Shown: piece after piece, positions 1 to 9,233 of the stretch | How positions within the stretch are numbered: the first letter of the stretch is position 1 | How the letters are laid out: each line of letters begins with the position of its first letter | Source of the DNA: Loktanella sp. 3ANDIMAR09 | GTDB lineage: Bacteria > Pseudomonadota > Alphaproteobacteria > Rhodobacterales > Rhodobacteraceae | Assembly (NCBI RefSeq): GCF_001420005.1 | Contig: NZ_LJAK01000001.1 | Span: 310,001 to 374,000, forward strand | DNA: 64,000 bases | Reading direction: 5' to 3' | Made by a program: the position numbers and the translations under genes | Notes under the pieces: generated by a model | Database searches by the model: none | What the model was told of the DNA's origin: nothing | What the model saw: only the letters and a program-made list of their open reading frames with translations

Positions 1-223
1 ATTTCGCCGGTGCCTTGGGGTTCATGCGGGTGAACAGATCCTCGACCAGCAGCGAATGTTCGGCGACGGAATAGGCGAAATCACCCTGTGTCTGCCCGTT
101 CCAGCGCGCGACAAAGGCCAAACCGTGGGCGATGTCCTCGACCTCGATATCGACGGGTGTAGGATCCAGCAGGTCAAGCCTGCGACCCGAGAGCATTCTT
201 TGCCATGCGCGGGGCTGTTTCAT
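1..223 (-). CDS. HD-domain phosphohydrolase, 5' part only (gene continues beyond the window)
   Basis: An open frame starts with ATG at 223-221 and runs off the left edge, giving 74 residues. The N-terminus reads [20 protein letters not shown] and includes an AEHSLLVEDLF stretch, where the His lies in the place expected for the start of an HD metal-binding site. This matches the small HD-type (YfbR-like) hydrolases common in Rhodobacteraceae, which act on nucleotides or related phosphoesters; the substrate here is unknown. Its ATG overlaps the TGA of the upstream glycosyltransferase by 4 nt (ATGA), so the two are probably translationally coupled. The catalytic HD and C-terminal half are outside the window, so family assignment rests on the N-terminus only. 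Confidence 0.7.
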   Translation of the reverse strand, partial: MKQPRAWQRMLSGRRLDLLDPTPVDIEVEDIAHGLAFVARWNGQTQGDFAYSVAEHSLLVEDLFTRMNPKAPAK

Positions 224-1179
224 CGTACTGTCATATCCGTTGGAAACCTGTCGAGATAGCGGGCCATGCGCGCCGCAGCGAGGGTATTGCGCAGGAACAT
301 CTTGCGCATCAACGGCGTATTTCTGGCAGGCATTTGTGACATTGGTATCGGGGGATGGTCCGGAAAATGCATAGCCATGAACCGCGCCAGGTCACGGGCA
401 TAGCGCGGTGGCAGCTCTTGTGCCTTGTCCCGCCATGGTTTTGCAGGGCCGATGAAATGCGCGATGTTGACGGGGGCCATTGCGCCAAAAAGCCGTGCGC
501 TCTTGGTCATTTGCCAGTTCCATAGGGGCGAGAGTTCGGCCCAGTCGCAATGCGCGGCCCAGTTCAGAAGGGTCTGGTCGTGCTGCCTGATCGCATCCGG
601 GTGGCGTCCGGCAAGGTCGAGGATGCGCGCCGACAGATCGGCCTTGGCCCATTGGATCAGGTCCAGCAGCAACACGCCGCTGTTGAAATAGGGCGCGGGC
701 GGCAGATGGATTGCGGTGAAATCCCGGCTGGCGCGCTGCGGTGTGCGCCATTGCATCGTATCACGCACAGCGCCGATCGCCCGACCGCCCAGATCAAGGT
801 GCATCAGCGCGTTGAAATCCCCGCCGTCGACATGGATATCGCTGTCCAGATAGAGCAACCGGTCATAGTCGGCCGTCAGCACATGCGGCAGCGCAAGGCG
901 CAGATAAACGCTTTCACTGCGGCGGGCATCGCGCGGCAGGTCTGCGAATGCACCGTCGGTCGTCACCTTGATCAACCGCAGGCCATGGGCCGTCAGACTG
1001 TCGGGGATGGTCAGATCGTCCATCGTCACGATGCAGATGTCGAACTGACGGTCGCGTTGCAGGCCGGCGATCTGCGTCGCTGCATGCAGGGCAAAGGGCA
1101 AATATCCTGCATCACAGCAAAAAACGACCGCCCTGCGATGGGCGGCCGGTTTCGAAAACGCTGCCGTGATCTGCGACAT
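220..1179 (-). CDS. Glycosyltransferase family 8 protein
   Basis: A 319-residue protein with GT8 hallmarks: an N-terminal strand ([10 protein letters not shown]), the DxD metal/nucleotide-sugar motif in LYLDSDIHV near residue 115, [11 protein letters not shown], and a late HFIGPAKPW that fits the conserved HxxGxxKPW of this family. GT8 enzymes are retaining glycosyltransferases using UDP-sugars, often for LPS core or surface glycans; the acceptor is not predictable. I chose ATG at 1179 (MSQITAAF) because AGGG lies just upstream; a TTG at 1197 would add six residues. It is coupled by an ATGA overlap to the HD hydrolase downstream and is divergent from ahcY. Confidence 0.85.
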   Translation of the reverse strand: MSQITAAFSKPAAHRRAVVFCCDAGYLPFALHAATQIAGLQRDRQFDICIVTMDDLTIPDSLTAHGLRLIKVTTDGAFADLPRDARRSESVYLRLALPHVLTADYDRLLYLDSDIHVDGGDFNALMHLDLGGRAIGAVRDTMQWRTPQRASRDFTAIHLPPAPYFNSGVLLLDLIQWAKADLSARILDLAGRHPDAIRQHDQTLLNWAAHCDWAELSPLWNWQMTKSARLFGAMAPVNIAHFIGPAKPWRDKAQELPPRYARDLARFMAMHFPDHPPIPMSQMPARNTPLMRKMFLRNTLAAARMARYLDRFPTDMTVR

Positions 1180-1238
1180 GGGACCCTGACGCTGCAATGG
1201 GTGAACAGACTGTCCACGCAGTCAAAGGGCGATCACGT

Positions 1239-1293
1239 CGCGTTGTCAACGCGGGGAGGTTGGTGATAAGGGGCGGCAACGCTTTTTTCCGCC
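1239..1293 (+). promoter_or_regulatory. ahcY 5' leader with two inverted repeats
   Basis: The leader of ahcY holds a perfect 7-bp inverted repeat with a 1-bp centre (CGCGTTG at 1239-1245, CAACGCG at 1247-1253) and a second stem, GGCGG at 1272-1276 with CCGCC at 1289-1293, which ends directly against the Shine-Dalgarno AGGAG at 1294-1298. The first could be an operator, as its short centre suits a dimeric regulator; the second could influence ribosome access. I could not match the sequence to the known SAH or SAM/SAH riboswitch consensus. Confidence 0.35.
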
Positions 1294-1304
1294 AGGAGAC
1301 GGAC

Positions 1305-2693
1305 ATGACCCAAGATTATATCGTCAAAGACATTTCACTTGCCGCCTATGGTCGCAAGGAACTGGACATCGCAGAAACGGAAATGCCGGGGCTGATGGCC
1401 CTGCGCGAGGAATACGGCGCGTCCAAACCGCTGGCGGGTGCCCGCATCGTCGGATCGCTGCACATGACGATCCAGACCGCCGTTCTGATCGAAACGCTGG
1501 TTGCACTGGGTGCCGACGTGCGCTGGGCATCCTGCAACATCTTTTCCACGCAGGATCATGCTGCCGCCGCCATCGCGGAATCCGGCGTGCCTGTTTTCGC
1601 GATCAAGGGCCAAAGCCTGGAAGAGCATTGGGATTACCTCGATAAATCCTTCATGTTCCCCGAAGGCGCGAACATGATCCTGGACGATGGCGGCGACGCG
1701 ACACTGTACGTTCTGCTGGGCGCCCGTGCCGAGGCAGGCGAGGACATCATCCCCGTCCCGCAATCCGAAGAAGAAGAAGTCATCAAGGCGCAAATCAAGA
1801 AGCGGATGGAAGCATCCCCTGGCTGGTTCACCAAGGTGAAGGCCGCGATCAAGGGCGTGTCCGAGGAAACCACCACAGGCGTTCACCGTCTGTATGACTT
1901 GCACAAGAACGGCCAGCTGCCGTTCCCTGCGATCAACGTGAACGACTCTGTCACCAAATCAAAGTTCGACAACAAGTACGGCTGCAAGGAATCGCTGGTC
2001 GACGGTATCCGCCGCGCCACCGACACCATGATGGCCGGCAAGGTCGCCGTCGTCTGCGGTTACGGCGACGTGGGCAAGGGGTCGGCGGCGTCGCTGCAGG
2101 GTGCGGGCGCACGCGTCAAGGTGACAGAGGTCGATCCGATCTGCGCGCTTCAGGCGGCGATGGACGGTTTCGAGGTTGTCCTGCTCGAGGACGTGCTGGA
2201 CAGCGCCGACATCTTTATCACCACCACCGGCAACCGTGACGTCATCCGTATCGAGCACATGCGCGAGATGAAGGACATGGCGATCGTTGGCAACATCGGC
2301 CATTTCGATAACGAAATTCAGGTGGCCGCGCTGAAAAACCACAAGTGGACGAACATCAAGGAACAGGTGGACATGATCGAGATGCCTTCGGGCAATCGTC
2401 TGATCCTGTTGTCCGAAGGTCGTTTGTTGAACCTTGGCAACGCCACCGGTCACCCGTCGTTCGTGATGTCCGCATCCTTTACCAATCAGGTGCTGGCGCA
2501 AATGGAACTGTGGACCAAGGGCGAGGAATACGCGCCCGGCGTCTATATCCTGCCCAAGCATCTGGACGAAAAGGTCGCCCGCCTGCACCTCAAGCGGATC
2601 GGCGTCAAACTGACAGAGCTGAAAAAGGAACAGGCGGATTACATCGGCGTCACCGTCGAAGGTCCGTTCAAGCCGGAACACTACCGCTACTGA
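1305..2693 (+). CDS. ahcY: Adenosylhomocysteinase
   Basis: A 462-residue S-adenosylhomocysteine hydrolase, the usual length for alphaproteobacteria. It hydrolyses SAH to homocysteine and adenosine, removing product inhibition of methyltransferases. Visible landmarks are [20 protein letters not shown] at the N-terminus, the NAD-binding [12 protein letters not shown], and the C-terminal KPEHYRY ending, which carries the conserved Lys-Tyr that reaches into the partner subunit. The start [12 protein letters not shown] at 1305 is preceded by AGGAG at 1294-1298; an earlier in-frame start would add an unrelated tail. It is a single-gene unit with its own terminator at 2729-2765. The methionine-cycle theme returns at 40-41.6 kb. 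Confidence 0.97.
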   Translation: MTQDYIVKDISLAAYGRKELDIAETEMPGLMALREEYGASKPLAGARIVGSLHMTIQTAVLIETLVALGADVRWASCNIFSTQDHAAAAIAESGVPVFAIKGQSLEEHWDYLDKSFMFPEGANMILDDGGDATLYVLLGARAEAGEDIIPVPQSEEEEVIKAQIKKRMEASPGWFTKVKAAIKGVSEETTTGVHRLYDLHKNGQLPFPAINVNDSVTKSKFDNKYGCKESLVDGIRRATDTMMAGKVAVVCGYGDVGKGSAASLQGAGARVKVTEVDPICALQAAMDGFEVVLLEDVLDSADIFITTTGNRDVIRIEHMREMKDMAIVGNIGHFDNEIQVAALKNHKWTNIKEQVDMIEMPSGNRLILLSEGRLLNLGNATGHPSFVMSASFTNQVLAQMELWTKGEEYAPGVYILPKHLDEKVARLHLKRIGVKLTELKKEQADYIGVTVEGPFKPEHYRY

Positions 2694-2728
2694 TATTCCG
2701 GGCCGTTCAAGCCTGAAGCCTGACGCCT

Positions 2729-2765
2729 GCGGCATCGCGGTCCTTGTGACTGCGGTGCCGCTTTT
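2729..2765 (+). terminator. Rho-independent terminator of ahcY
   Basis: A 14-bp stem with two G-T pairs (2729-2742 with 2748-2761), a 5-nt loop (CTTGT), then TTTT at 2762-2765, placed 36 nt after the ahcY stop. Confidence 0.8.
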
Positions 2766-2918
2766 GCATGTGGGGCGCGCAAACTGCTGTGCACCAACGC
2801 GGATCGTCGTGAATGGCCCGCGGCAAGGCCGGCCCTCTTTTTTCTTGTCCGAAGCCGTGACCTGACGTTAGCGTGACCGCGACGGCCAGAAAGGCTGCAA
2901 GGCAACAAGGGGAACCCG

Positions 2919-3260
2919 ATGGGAAAACGTGACGATCTGATCCAGAAATACGCCGAAGATCTGCGCAATGACTGCGGCATGGAGCCGGACATGGACCTGC
3001 TGACCAAGGTCACGATTGGCTGCGGTCCGTCGATCTACAACGCCGACGCAAGCACGGTCGCGGGCAGCGACCCAGAGGAATTGCAGCGCGTCGTGGACGG
3101 GTTCCTGAAGAAAAAGCTGGGCCTGCCTGACGGACCTGACCTGATGGACGCCGTCAACAAGGCCATTGATACCTACGGTCGGTCAAACCGGACCAAATAC
3201 CGGGCGGTCATCTACTACTTGCTGACGAAACATTTCGGCAAGGAAGCCGTTTACAGCTGA
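2919..3260 (+). CDS. DUF2853 family protein
   Basis: A 113-residue soluble protein that resembles the DUF2853 family: KYAEDLRNDCGMEPDMDLL near the N-terminus and a C-terminal helical part with RAVIYYLLTKHFGKE. Family function is unknown. No signal peptide or membrane segment is seen. The start is supported by AAGGGG upstream of ATG 2919. It stands alone downstream of the ahcY terminator and is convergent with a DUF1761 gene across a strong hairpin. Confidence 0.8.
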   Translation: MGKRDDLIQKYAEDLRNDCGMEPDMDLLTKVTIGCGPSIYNADASTVAGSDPEELQRVVDGFLKKKLGLPDGPDLMDAVNKAIDTYGRSNRTKYRAVIYYLLTKHFGKEAVYS

Positions 3261-3268
3261 ACAAACGC

Positions 3269-3292
3269 GCGCGCGCCCTTTGTGGCGCGCGC
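3269..3292. terminator. Hairpin between convergent genes
   Basis: A perfect 9-bp GC-only stem, GCGCGCGCC at 3269-3277 paired with GGCGCGCGC at 3284-3292, around a CTTTGT loop. It lies between the stops of the DUF2853 gene and the DUF1761 gene and could serve both. A U-tract is lacking on either side. Confidence 0.5.
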
Positions 3293-3294
3293 CC

Positions 3295-3693
3295 TCATGC
3301 CAGCAGGATCAGCACCGCGCCCATGATGGCGCAACCCAGGCTGGCATATCCCGCATTGATCAGACCCAGCGACCATGGCCTGCCTTCGAAACCAACCGTC
3401 AGGATCAGCCAGGGCGATATGATGAATGCGCCCAGTCCGAACCCCGATGTCAGACCTTCGATGATCGTGTCGATCGCGGACAGCGTAAAAATATGTCGCA
3501 TCATCCCCGCGACCAGCAGGATCATCACGCCCGAGACTGCATAGGGCCACGGGTTTGTGCTGTTTACCGGCTTGCCGTCCGCACGCACGACGACGCCGGC
3601 AGCCCTGATCCACGGTTTTGACAAAACGCCGTACCAGATCGCGCCGAAAACAAATGCGGCAGCCGCCGCCCCGATCACATCTGCAAATCCCAT
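3295..3693 (-). CDS. DUF1761 domain-containing membrane protein
   Basis: A 132-residue protein with about four hydrophobic segments (MGFADVIGAAAAAFVFGAIW at the start, then PYAVSGVMILLVAGMMRHIF, GFGLGAFIISPWLILTVGF and the C-terminal GLINAGYASLGCAIMGAVLI). The AAFVFGAIWYGVLSKPW stretch is characteristic of DUF1761, a small integral-membrane family of unknown role. The ATG at 3693 follows GAGGA on the minus strand; the reading frame stays open far upstream, but that extension is Arg/His-rich and antisense to the FUSC gene, so I reject it. Confidence 0.8.
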   Translation of the reverse strand: MGFADVIGAAAAAFVFGAIWYGVLSKPWIRAAGVVVRADGKPVNSTNPWPYAVSGVMILLVAGMMRHIFTLSAIDTIIEGLTSGFGLGAFIISPWLILTVGFEGRPWSLGLINAGYASLGCAIMGAVLILLA

Positions 3694-3813
3694 GGTCCGT
3701 GTCCTCCTGTCAGAAAAAACCTGCCAGACCATTGCGCGTCTTGCCAGTGTTTGCTTCTGCCGGTGACCGCGCCATTTAGCATGCCACAGCGTCCAGCGGG
3801 GTGACCAAAGGTG

Positions 3814-4791
3814 ATGAAGGCTCTGTTGAACTGGCTTGTCGAGGATGGCGAGCCGATGCCGTGGCGATCCGTGGCTGTCACGACCGCGGCGGTGGCGGGG
3901 CCCGCGTTGGTTGCCGTGCCGTTGATCGGCAGTCCGGGGGCCATCGCATTCATGGCGGGACTGTCGGCGCATCTGGCTGCGCGGGATCGCGGGATCGGAC
4001 CGGCCGCGGTCGTGACGCTGGTCCTGATGATGTCGGGGCTGTTGGTTCTGGGGGCACCGGTCATGGCGTTGATCCTTGCCCCGTGCCTTGCGGTGATGAT
4101 CGGGATCGGCGGGACGCGCGGCATGGCGCAACCGGGAATGCGGGCGCTGATTGTCTGGACCATCTTTACCAGCCCGATCCTGCCAGATGACCGGGATGCC
4201 CTCTTGGCGGCCATATTCATCGGCGGCATGATCTGGGCGCTGGCGATCACATGGTGGTTCGAAGAGGATGCGACTGGCGACGGGGAAACAGCGCAAAGCC
4301 ACCGTTATGCGCTGATCTTCGGGGTGGGTCTGGGGATCGGTCTGATGCTGTCTGTCTACGTCGGCGGTCGGTATTTCGGTGAACACGGATTCTGGTTTCC
4401 GCTGACCTTTGTCGTGCTGTGCGTTCCGCCGCACGGCAACCTGTTTTCCAAGACCCTGCGCCGCACGTTAGGCACGGTTCTGGGCACAGCAATTGCCATC
4501 GCGGTCGCCGCAATATCCGAAGAGATGTGGTTGACCGTCGCCGTCGGCATGATCGCGCTGCCGGTCGCGTTCCGGTTCTTGCCGCGCAATTACACGCTGT
4601 TCACGACCTTTCTGACGGTTGCCGTGCTGGAAATTCTGGCGCTTGTTTCGCAGGTCAGCGTGTTGGCGGTCGAACGTCTGGTCACAATGGCCGCGGCCGC
4701 AGCGATGACGGTGGTGCTGGGCGTGCTGGGCATCATCGTGCTGCGGTTGGTCAAACCGGATGCGCTGCGCGCGCTTCAGTCCGGGGAATGA
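3814..4791 (+). CDS. FUSC-type / aromatic acid exporter-like membrane protein
   Basis: About 325 residues with roughly nine to ten transmembrane segments in two groups split by a short hydrophilic stretch (EEDATGDGETAQSHR). The second half, with HGFWFPLTFVVLCVPP, FSKTLRRTLGTVLGTAIAIAV and LFTTFLTVAVLEI, resembles the FUSC/ArAE family membrane half; the first half is a more divergent copy. Family members are linked to efflux of aromatic acids, but no large cytoplasmic domain is present, so function is tentative. A GTG directly upstream at 3811 is an alternative start. The 3' end overlaps the convergent EVE gene by 16 nt. Confidence 0.75.
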   Translation: MKALLNWLVEDGEPMPWRSVAVTTAAVAGPALVAVPLIGSPGAIAFMAGLSAHLAARDRGIGPAAVVTLVLMMSGLLVLGAPVMALILAPCLAVMIGIGGTRGMAQPGMRALIVWTIFTSPILPDDRDALLAAIFIGGMIWALAITWWFEEDATGDGETAQSHRYALIFGVGLGIGLMLSVYVGGRYFGEHGFWFPLTFVVLCVPPHGNLFSKTLRRTLGTVLGTAIAIAVAAISEEMWLTVAVGMIALPVAFRFLPRNYTLFTTFLTVAVLEILALVSQVSVLAVERLVTMAAAAAMTVVLGVLGIIVLRLVKPDALRALQSGE

Positions 4792-5198
4792 CCCGCAAGA
4801 TCAAGGATGATCTGCCATTCTGCATCACTGACGGGTTGCACGGACAGGCGCGAATTCCTGACCAGAACCATGTCGGACAGGCGATCATCGCTCTTGATCT
4901 GATCCAGCGTGACGGGACGCGGCAGCCGTTTCAACGCGCGCACATCGACGCATTCCCATTTGCCATCCTGCGCCGTGCTGTCGGGGTGGGCCTTGGCGAT
5001 GACCTCGACGATGCCGACGATTTCCAGCCCGGTCCGCGAGTGATAGAAAAACCCGGTATCGCCGATTGCCATTTCGCGCATGATGTTGCGGGCCTGATAA
5101 TTGCGCACGCCGTCCCATTCACTGCCAGCCCGACCCAAGGCCGTCAGGTGATCCCAGCCAAACACGTCGGGTTCCGATTTGAACAGCCAGTGGGCCAT
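4776..5198 (-). CDS. EVE domain-containing protein
   Basis: A 140-residue single-domain EVE protein (PUA-like fold). It begins MAHWLFKSEPDVFGWD, has GVRNYQARNIMREM and IGDTGFFYHS, and RVTLD-like PRPVTLDQIKSD, the standard landmarks of this family. EVE domains are thought to bind modified bases in RNA or DNA. It is the last gene of a tsaD-gpsA-EVE operon: its ATG follows the gpsA stop by one nucleotide. The neighbour tsaD modifies tRNA, which makes an RNA-related role plausible but unproved. Its 3' end overlaps the FUSC gene on the other strand. Confidence 0.9.
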   Translation of the reverse strand: MAHWLFKSEPDVFGWDHLTALGRAGSEWDGVRNYQARNIMREMAIGDTGFFYHSRTGLEIVGIVEVIAKAHPDSTAQDGKWECVDVRALKRLPRPVTLDQIKSDDRLSDMVLVRNSRLSVQPVSDAEWQIILDLAGHSPD

Positions 5199-5199
5199 G

Positions 5200-6147
5200 T
5201 CATTCCTCCTTGAGTGGGCGGGATAACAGTGTCTGCAATGCGGTTTCGACACTGATTTTCTGGGCACAAAGGGCTGCCACGATGGTGCAGACCGGCAGGT
5301 CGATGCCCCGCGCCTGACCCAGGTCCGTGACCGCGACCGAGGTGGCGGACCCTTCGACCGTGGCAGTCGCATCGATCCGGTCACAAGCACCAAGGGCAAG
5401 GCCCCGACGATAGTTTCGCGACAGCGTCGAGGTGCAGGTCAGTGCCAGATCACCCAGACCGGATAGCCCGGTCAGCGTTTGCGGATCGGCCCCCAGCGCC
5501 TCTGCCAGTCTTTGCATTTCGGCAAAACCGCGGGTCATCAACGCAGCACGGGCGCTGTCACCCAGTCCCGCCCCAATCGCGACGCCGCAGGCAATGGCGA
5601 TCACGTTTTTCAAGGCACCGCCCAATTCGGCACCGATCGTGTCGGTGGTGCGATACAGCCGCAGATTGCCCGTCGAGAGTGTCTGTTGCAACGCGCGACC
5701 AGCCGTATCGTCGGCACAGGCCAGCGTCAGTGCGGTCGGCAGGCCAGCCGCGATATCGTCGGCAAAGGATGGCCCCGTCAGGATCGCTGCCGTGGCATCG
5801 GGTAGCGTGGCGGAAATGCTGGCGACCGGTCCCGTCAGGGTTTCAAGGTCGATCCCCTTGCAGCAGGCCACGATCCGCTTGGTGGCCAGGTGATGTTTGT
5901 GTGTCTCTAGCACGCCACGCAGGCTCTGTGCGGGGACGGCCATCAGGACGCATTCCGCTGTCTGTAGCTGCGTTGCGTCATCGGTGATCAGCACGTTGGC
6001 GGGAATTGCCACGTCCAGTTTCGGACTGCGGCGGGTCTGTTCCATGTCCCGCAGGTCACGCGCCAGCAGCGTCACCCCCCGCCCGTCCCGTGCCAGCGAA
6101 ATCGCCAGCGCCGTGCCGAATGCGCCCGCCCCCACGACAGCGATCAT
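5200..6147 (-). CDS. gpsA: Glycerol-3-phosphate dehydrogenase [NAD(P)+]
   Basis: A 315-residue GpsA, reducing dihydroxyacetone phosphate to sn-glycerol 3-phosphate for phospholipid synthesis. The Rossmann motif is at the very start ([12 protein letters not shown]), followed by [11 protein letters not shown], the catalytic region [12 protein letters not shown] and [12 protein letters not shown], all in the family order. The start ATG 6147 overlaps the tsaD stop by 4 nt (ATGA), and the downstream EVE gene begins one nucleotide after its stop, so the three are one operon. Length is slightly shorter than the E. coli enzyme but complete. Confidence 0.96.
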   Translation of the reverse strand: MIAVVGAGAFGTALAISLARDGRGVTLLARDLRDMEQTRRSPKLDVAIPANVLITDDATQLQTAECVLMAVPAQSLRGVLETHKHHLATKRIVACCKGIDLETLTGPVASISATLPDATAAILTGPSFADDIAAGLPTALTLACADDTAGRALQQTLSTGNLRLYRTTDTIGAELGGALKNVIAIACGVAIGAGLGDSARAALMTRGFAEMQRLAEALGADPQTLTGLSGLGDLALTCTSTLSRNYRRGLALGACDRIDATATVEGSATSVAVTDLGQARGIDLPVCTIVAALCAQKISVETALQTLLSRPLKEE

Positions 6148-7238
6148 GCCTTTGCCCCCTTCTTGCCCGATCCCAGCATCGCTGGCGCGGTGTCATCCAG
6201 CGGCCAGCGTGGTCGTGCACCCAGCGTCAGATCATCGTGTTCGCCCGCTGCAAAACGCGTCAGCCCGGCGTAGGCGATCATGGCAGCGTTGTCGGTGCAC
6301 AGCGCCAGCGGTGGGGCCAGAAACGCCGTGTTGCGTTGCGCGCACAGGTCAGTCAGCGCGGTGCGGATCGCCATGTTCGCAGCGACCCCGCCCGCAACGG
6401 CAAGCGTGGGTGTGGCCGGGTTCAGCGCCAGATACAGGTCCAGCGCGCGTGCGGTTTTCGCCGCCAGCACATCCGTCACCGCCGCCTGAAATCCGGCGGC
6501 AAGGTCAGCCTGATCTGTCCGGCTGAGTGTCTGTTCCGGCCCGATCACGCCGTCACGTGCCCGCAAAAGGGCGGTTTTCAACCCGGAAAAGGACATGTCG
6601 CAGTCATCCCGATCCAGCAAAGGGCGCGGCAGTTTGAACCGTTTGGGATCACCCGTTTTCGCCGCGGCCTCGACCGAAGGACCGCCGGGTTGCGGCAGGG
6701 CCAGCAAGCGGGCGGTCTTGTCGAATGCCTCGCCCGGGGCGTCGTCGATGGTGCCGCCGATCCGTTCGAAACGGTCGCGGTCATGCGCGATCAGGAACTG
6801 GCAATGTCCGCCGGACACCAGCAGCATCAGATATGGAAACGGCACCGCGTCGGTCAGGCGCGGCGTCAGTGCGTGACCTGCCAGATGATTGACCCCGATC
6901 AATGGCAGGCCGGTGGCAGCGGCCAGACCCTTGGCGCACATCACGCCGGACAGCACGCCGCCGATCAGGCCGGGACCTGCTGTTACGGCAATGGCGTCGC
7001 AGTCCATCAGGGCCAGCCCTGCATCCGAGAGTGCGTCAGCGACGCAATGGTCGACCTTTTCCGCGTGGGCGCGGGCGGCAATTTCGGGCACGACACCGCC
7101 AAAATCGGCGTGCAGGGCGGTTTGACCAAAGACGATGGACGATAGCACGGTCGCGTCATTGGCCGTGCCGCGCACCACGGCGGCGGCGGTATCATCGCAG
7201 CTGCTCTCGATGCCGAGGATCGTCAGGGGTCGGGACAT
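6144..7238 (-). CDS. tsaD: tRNA N6-adenosine threonylcarbamoyltransferase
   Basis: A 364-residue TsaD (Kae1/Qri7/YgjD family) that transfers threonylcarbamoyl from TC-AMP to A37 of ANN-decoding tRNAs together with TsaB and TsaE. Landmarks: [16 protein letters not shown], the metal-binding [28 protein letters not shown], and [12 protein letters not shown] near the C-terminus. It heads the tsaD-gpsA-EVE operon and is divergent from hemD with only 69 bp between start codons, so both promoters must lie in that space. In many Rhodobacterales hemC occupies this divergent position; it is absent here. Confidence 0.97.
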   Translation of the reverse strand: MSRPLTILGIESSCDDTAAAVVRGTANDATVLSSIVFGQTALHADFGGVVPEIAARAHAEKVDHCVADALSDAGLALMDCDAIAVTAGPGLIGGVLSGVMCAKGLAAATGLPLIGVNHLAGHALTPRLTDAVPFPYLMLLVSGGHCQFLIAHDRDRFERIGGTIDDAPGEAFDKTARLLALPQPGGPSVEAAAKTGDPKRFKLPRPLLDRDDCDMSFSGLKTALLRARDGVIGPEQTLSRTDQADLAAGFQAAVTDVLAAKTARALDLYLALNPATPTLAVAGGVAANMAIRTALTDLCAQRNTAFLAPPLALCTDNAAMIAYAGLTRFAAGEHDDLTLGARPRWPLDDTAPAMLGSGKKGAKA

Positions 7239-7307
7239 GGGGTGCCTGTTGCGCTTGGTCCGGTCGCAGGTAACACTTGGCAGCGGTTCTCACAATAACG
7301 GCGCGCC

Positions 7308-8009
7308 ATGGCCCCCATTCTGATCATCAGCCGTCCTGCGCCAAAGGGGGCTTCCTTTGTGGCGCAGCTGACTGCCATGCTGGACCGGCAGCCCGGCGTG
7401 ATCATGGCACCCGCCTTTGACATCGTGCCGACCGGTGCACCTGTGCCAGAGAATGGCGCTGTGATCTTTACGTCGGCGAACGCGGTCGGCTTTGCGCCGC
7501 ATGGGATGGGACGCACGGCATGGTGTGTCGGGCAGGCCACGGCACATGAGGCGCAGGCGCAGGGCTATCGCACGCAGGTGGCAGAGGGGGACGCCGCCGC
7601 GTTGATCGCGCTGATCCTGTCGCAGCGTCCGACCGGTCCGCTATGGCACCTGGCGGGCGCGCACCGTCGTGGTGATGTGGGCGAAACGCTGCGCGAAGCG
7701 GGCCTGACCTGCGAAACGGTTGTGCTTTATCGTCAGGTTCCGCTGCCACCGCCGGATCGGCTGTTGCATGCGGCAGCAGGGAACGTCCCGCTGATCGCGC
7801 CGGTATTTTCGCCGCGTTCTGCCGACATACTGGCGTTGCCGGATCGCATCGCCCCGCTATTTGTTGTTGCAATGAGTGATGCGGTCGCTGCTGCGGTGTC
7901 GGTCCATCGACCTGATCGGGTCGTGGTGGCCGCAGCGCCCGACACCCCGCATATGCTGGGGGCAACCCGCGCGCTTTGGTCCGAAATTGCCGCTACCGGC
8001 AACGCTTGA
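7308..8009 (+). CDS. hemD: Uroporphyrinogen-III synthase
   Basis: A 233-residue HemD-like protein that cyclises hydroxymethylbilane to uroporphyrinogen III. The family is poorly conserved; support comes from ILIISRPAPKGASFVAQL at the N-terminus, AVIFTSANAVGF (the typical FTSxNAV motif), a VYR-like VVLYRQV near mid-protein and VIAP-type strands later. Context strengthens the call: the next two genes are mic60 and hemY, the standard Rhodobacteraceae haem cluster. Unusually, hemC is not adjacent. The ATG at 7308 lies 69 nt from the tsaD start. Confidence 0.85.
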   Translation: MAPILIISRPAPKGASFVAQLTAMLDRQPGVIMAPAFDIVPTGAPVPENGAVIFTSANAVGFAPHGMGRTAWCVGQATAHEAQAQGYRTQVAEGDAAALIALILSQRPTGPLWHLAGAHRRGDVGETLREAGLTCETVVLYRQVPLPPPDRLLHAAAGNVPLIAPVFSPRSADILALPDRIAPLFVVAMSDAVAAAVSVHRPDRVVVAAAPDTPHMLGATRALWSEIAATGNA

Positions 8010-8082
8010 GACCCGGGGCGTAGCAGGCTAACGTCGATGGGTGGCAGATTGCCGCGCGTTTCGAAGAACGAAGGGGAATGAT

Positions 8083-9222
8083 GTGGCGAAAACACCGGCA
8101 AAGGGAAAATCCCTCGATCCCACATCAGCGACGACAGCCATGCCGCCCCCTTCGATTCCTGCGCCGCAAACGGAACGTCCCGCAACCCAAGTGGACGCGC
8201 CAGTCGCCGTGGCGGAACAGCCCCGACAGGCGGAAACCGCGCCGACCCCGCAGCCGCAGCACACCGAAAAGCGGCGTCCGATTTTCCTGCCCATGGCGAT
8301 GGGCGGGTTGGTTGCGGGTCTGATCGGCTACGGGATTGCCTGGACGCAAGCCGGAATGGTGGCACCTGTTGTCGGTGGTGATGACAGCGTTCAGGTGCAG
8401 ATCGATGCGCTGCGCGACGACATCGCAGCGCTGCCCGCCGCTGCACCTGCCCCAGACATGACGGGTCTGGAACAGACAGTTACTGATCTGCAGGCCGAAC
8501 TGACCGCGTTGCAGGACCAATTCGCGGCCCTGCCCACGGGTGCTGCCGACCCCGCCGCACCCATGGTTGATGAGGCGGCGCAGGATGCGGCTGTGCAGGC
8601 CCTCAGCCAGCAGATCGCGGACCAGACCGCAGCGTTGCAGGCGCAGCGCGACGAGCTTCAATCCCAGCTAGAGGCCATCCGGGCCGAGGCTGAGACCATT
8701 CAGGCAAACGCGATTGCAGGCGCGCGCACGGAAACCGCACGTGCCGCATTGGCCCGTATACAGGGCGCTGTCGAAAGCGGCGCACCGATGGCTGCCGTTC
8801 TCGGTGATCTGGGGGAGGCGCTGGATGGGCCGGTGCCCGATGCTTTGTCAGCCGTCGCAGAAGAGGGTGTTCCGACCATGGAAACCCTGCGCGAAACCTA
8901 CCCCGAGGCGGCCCGCGCAGCGCTGCAAGCTGCCCGCCAATCCGGCGAAGGCACGGAAACGGACGGGGGTCTGGGCGGCTTTCTGCGGAGCCAGTTGAAC
9001 GTGCGGTCCACGGCCCCAAGAGAGGGCACATCCGCCGATGCCATCCTGAGCCGGGCAGAAGCGGCACTGCAGAGCGGGCGCCTGAATGACGCCCTGGCCG
9101 AGGTTCAGACATTGCCCGAAACGCCGCGCGCCGCGATGACCGACTGGATCACGCTGGCCGAACAGCGTGCCGCTGCCATTGACGCCGTCGAACAGCTCGA
9201 CACCAACCTGACCGCCAATTGA
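8083..9222 (+). CDS. Mitofilin / alphaproteobacterial Mic60 homologue
   Basis: A 379-residue protein with a Pro/Thr/Gln-rich N-terminal region, one membrane segment (PMAMGGLVAGLIGYGIAW, about residues 68-85), a long Ala/Gln/Glu-rich coiled coil and a C-terminal mitofilin-type domain ending near TDWITLAEQRAAAIDAVEQL. This is the layout of Mic60, the crista-junction protein of mitochondria, whose alphaproteobacterial homologues shape inner-membrane invaginations and contact the outer membrane. I place the start at GTG 8083 (VAKTPAKGKSLDP), with AAGGGGA at 8071-8077; an upstream GTG at 8041 lacks a good ribosome site. The gene sits in the expected hemD-mic60-hemY order. Confidence 0.85.
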   Translation: MAKTPAKGKSLDPTSATTAMPPPSIPAPQTERPATQVDAPVAVAEQPRQAETAPTPQPQHTEKRRPIFLPMAMGGLVAGLIGYGIAWTQAGMVAPVVGGDDSVQVQIDALRDDIAALPAAAPAPDMTGLEQTVTDLQAELTALQDQFAALPTGAADPAAPMVDEAAQDAAVQALSQQIADQTAALQAQRDELQSQLEAIRAEAETIQANAIAGARTETARAALARIQGAVESGAPMAAVLGDLGEALDGPVPDALSAVAEEGVPTMETLRETYPEAARAALQAARQSGEGTETDGGLGGFLRSQLNVRSTAPREGTSADAILSRAEAALQSGRLNDALAEVQTLPETPRAAMTDWITLAEQRAAAIDAVEQLDTNLTAN

Positions 9223-9233
9223 GGGCCTGACAC

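Noticed and set aside
1197-1304. N-terminal extension of ahcY
   Set aside because: In-frame but lacks a ribosome site and family similarity; AGGAG before ATG 1305 gives the standard N-terminus.
3694-4434. Long upstream extension of the DUF1761 gene on the minus strand
   Set aside because: It is antisense to the FUSC gene, Arg/His-rich, and DUF1761 begins naturally at MGFADV (3693).
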